Assembly: GCF_003096675.1 (NCBI RefSeq)
Contig: NZ_QEKW01000001.1
Coordinates: 496,001-560,000, forward strand
Reading direction: 5' to 3'
Length of the DNA stretch: 64,000 bases
Source: Actinomycetospora cinnamomea
Lineage (GTDB): Bacteria; Actinomycetota; Actinomycetes; Mycobacteriales; Pseudonocardiaceae
Each line of letters begins with the position of its first letter. Position 1 is the first letter of the stretch. Made by a program: the position numbers and the translations under genes. Below the pieces are notes generated by a model. That model saw only the letters and a list, made by a program, of their open reading frames with translations. It was not told where the DNA came from and ran no database searches. Below are positions 63,093 through 64,000 of this stretch, piece by piece.

Positions 63093-63965
63093 CTACTCGG
63101 GGGCGCCGTCGTCCCCGCCGGGCGCGTGGTGGTCGTGGTTCACGACGCCCCGGCGCCAGTAGCCGTCGACGTCGAGGTGGCGTGAGCACACGTCCTCGCG
63201 GGCGCGCAGCATCCGCCGCACGGGACGCAGCGCGCCCGCCTCCCCCGCCACCCAGACGAACCCGCGTCCGGCGGGCGGGGTCATCGCGGCGAGTGCGTCG
63301 TGGAGCAGCGTGGCCTCGCCCGCGGGCACGCCGTCGCGGTGCAGCCAGTGCACCGTGAGATCGGCGGCGGACGCGAGCTCCTGCTCCTCGGCGGCATCGG
63401 CGACCTCGCAGAACACCTCGGCACGCGCGCCGGCGGGCAGCTCGGCGAGCCAGCGCCCGATCGCCGGCAGCGCGGTCTCGTCGCCCGCGAGCACGTACCA
63501 GTCGAGGCTGTCGTCGACGACCTCCGAACCCCGCGGGCCCAGCACCCCGACGCGCAGGCCGGGACGCGCCGACGCCGCCCACGCCCCGGCGAGCCCGCCG
63601 GCGTGGACGACCATGTCGAGGTCCAGCTCGCCGGCCTCCCGGTCGAGGCGACGCACGGTGTAGTCGCGGTAGTTCCGCGGCGTCCCGGGCGGCGGCGGCA
63701 CGAGCCCGTGCTCGCCGACCTGCGGCATCACCGGCAGCTCGTCGCCCGGCGACGGGAAGAAGACCTTGACGTGGTCGGTGGCCGCGGCGCCGGGCAGCTC
63801 GGAGAAGTCCCCCGCGAGCGTCACGCGGGCCATCCGCGGGGTCAGGCGCTCGACGCGCACGACCTCCGCGAGGCGGGGCCGCAGGCCGTAGAGGACGCGG
63901 GAGACGGGGGCCGGCGCCCCGTCGATCCACTGCCGTGCCGGGGCCGGTGTGTCGACGCTGGTCAT
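63093..63965 (-). CDS. Siderophore-interacting protein (FAD-dependent ferric-siderophore reductase)
   Basis: A 290-residue SIP/ViuB-family flavoprotein that reduces ferric siderophore in the cytoplasm to release iron. The FAD-binding motif PRNYRDYTVRRLD is near residue 95, and the reductase domain has VGVLGPRGSEVVDDSLDWYV, LAGDETALPAIGRWL, and the C-terminal VWVAGEAGALRPVRRML with GYWRRG. The ATG at 63965 has GGGAG upstream. It completes the siderophore locus on the use side. Only 35 bases of its upstream region are in the window, with no iron box visible. Confidence 0.92.
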   Translation of the reverse strand: MTSVDTPAPARQWIDGAPAPVSRVLYGLRPRLAEVVRVERLTPRMARVTLAGDFSELPGAAATDHVKVFFPSPGDELPVMPQVGEHGLVPPPPGTPRNYRDYTVRRLDREAGELDLDMVVHAGGLAGAWAASARPGLRVGVLGPRGSEVVDDSLDWYVLAGDETALPAIGRWLAELPAGARAEVFCEVADAAEEQELASAADLTVHWLHRDGVPAGEATLLHDALAAMTPPAGRGFVWVAGEAGALRPVRRMLRAREDVCSRHLDVDGYWRRGVVNHDHHAPGGDDGAPE

Positions 63966-64000
63966 CGCGATCGCTCCCTACTCGGCGGCCGTGCGCTCGA

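Overview
The window is very G+C-rich, uses many GTG starts and has genes coupled by 4-base GTGA/ATGA overlaps. With gatCAB, ligA, mnmA, etfBA, IdeR-like iron boxes and a zinc-free L33, this indicates an actinomycete. The gene set fits Pseudonocardiales (Pseudonocardia or Actinomycetospora type), but the genus is an inference. No tRNA, rRNA, CRISPR array, transposase or phage gene was found.

Layout. 1-2.9 kb: a PH-domain protein cut by the window edge, ilvD, and a scar holding the truncated ends of a divergent TetR/membrane-protein pair. 2.9-7.1 kb: a CitMHS tricarboxylate transporter operon with an AtuA-type protein and its small partner, divergent from a LysR regulator. 7.1-10 kb: a 2-hydroxyacid dehydrogenase, a sugar-dehydrogenase-like lipoprotein and a small secreted protein. 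10.1-14.5 kb: gatC-gatA-gatB with a divergent ACT-domain gene. 14.5-24.5 kb: a membrane protein, a large LuxR-type ATPase regulator, a BKACE enzyme, ligA, a frameshifted 2-hydroxyacid dehydrogenase, a cobalamin-independent methionine-synthase-like protein and a glycosylase-like protein. 24.4-26.3 kb: a divergent zinc-response locus (CobW-like protein and Cys-free L33 either side of a Zur-like box). 26.4-34.1 kb: a catabolic island with PadR, an acyl-CoA ligase, a three-subunit molybdenum hydroxylase and an enoyl-CoA hydratase. 34.1-39.7 kb: housekeeping genes (PRC-barrel protein, mnmA, cysteine desulfurase, etfBA) with a multi-site operator before etfB.

39.8-64 kb is a nonribosomal siderophore locus. 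An apparent single operon on the minus strand encodes a two-module NRPS, a three-module NRPS with two epimerases and a thioesterase, an iron-siderophore binding lipoprotein and a hydroxyornithine-type formyltransferase. It is divergent from an EntS-like exporter; both promoters carry IdeR-like iron boxes. A siderophore-interacting reductase closes the window. Five modules predict an acylated pentapeptide. By-eye specificity codes suggest Gly-like, Gly-like, unknown (D), Ser (D), unknown. No ornithine hydroxylase, aryl-acid genes, MbtH or importer permease lie in the window.

The most unusual feature is a perfect or near-perfect palindrome of 42-50 bp present four times. Three copies sit inside the NRPS genes and are translated in frame into nearly the same extra peptide. 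Two of these lie at the same point, between adenylation motifs A5 and A6, in two different modules. The fourth supplies the stop codon of the molybdenum hydroxylase large subunit and fills the gap to the next gene. A second, unrelated 52-bp repeat lies in frame inside an epimerization domain and again in an intergenic region about 37 kb away. Together they look like small non-autonomous repeats that tolerate, or favour, insertion into coding sequence.
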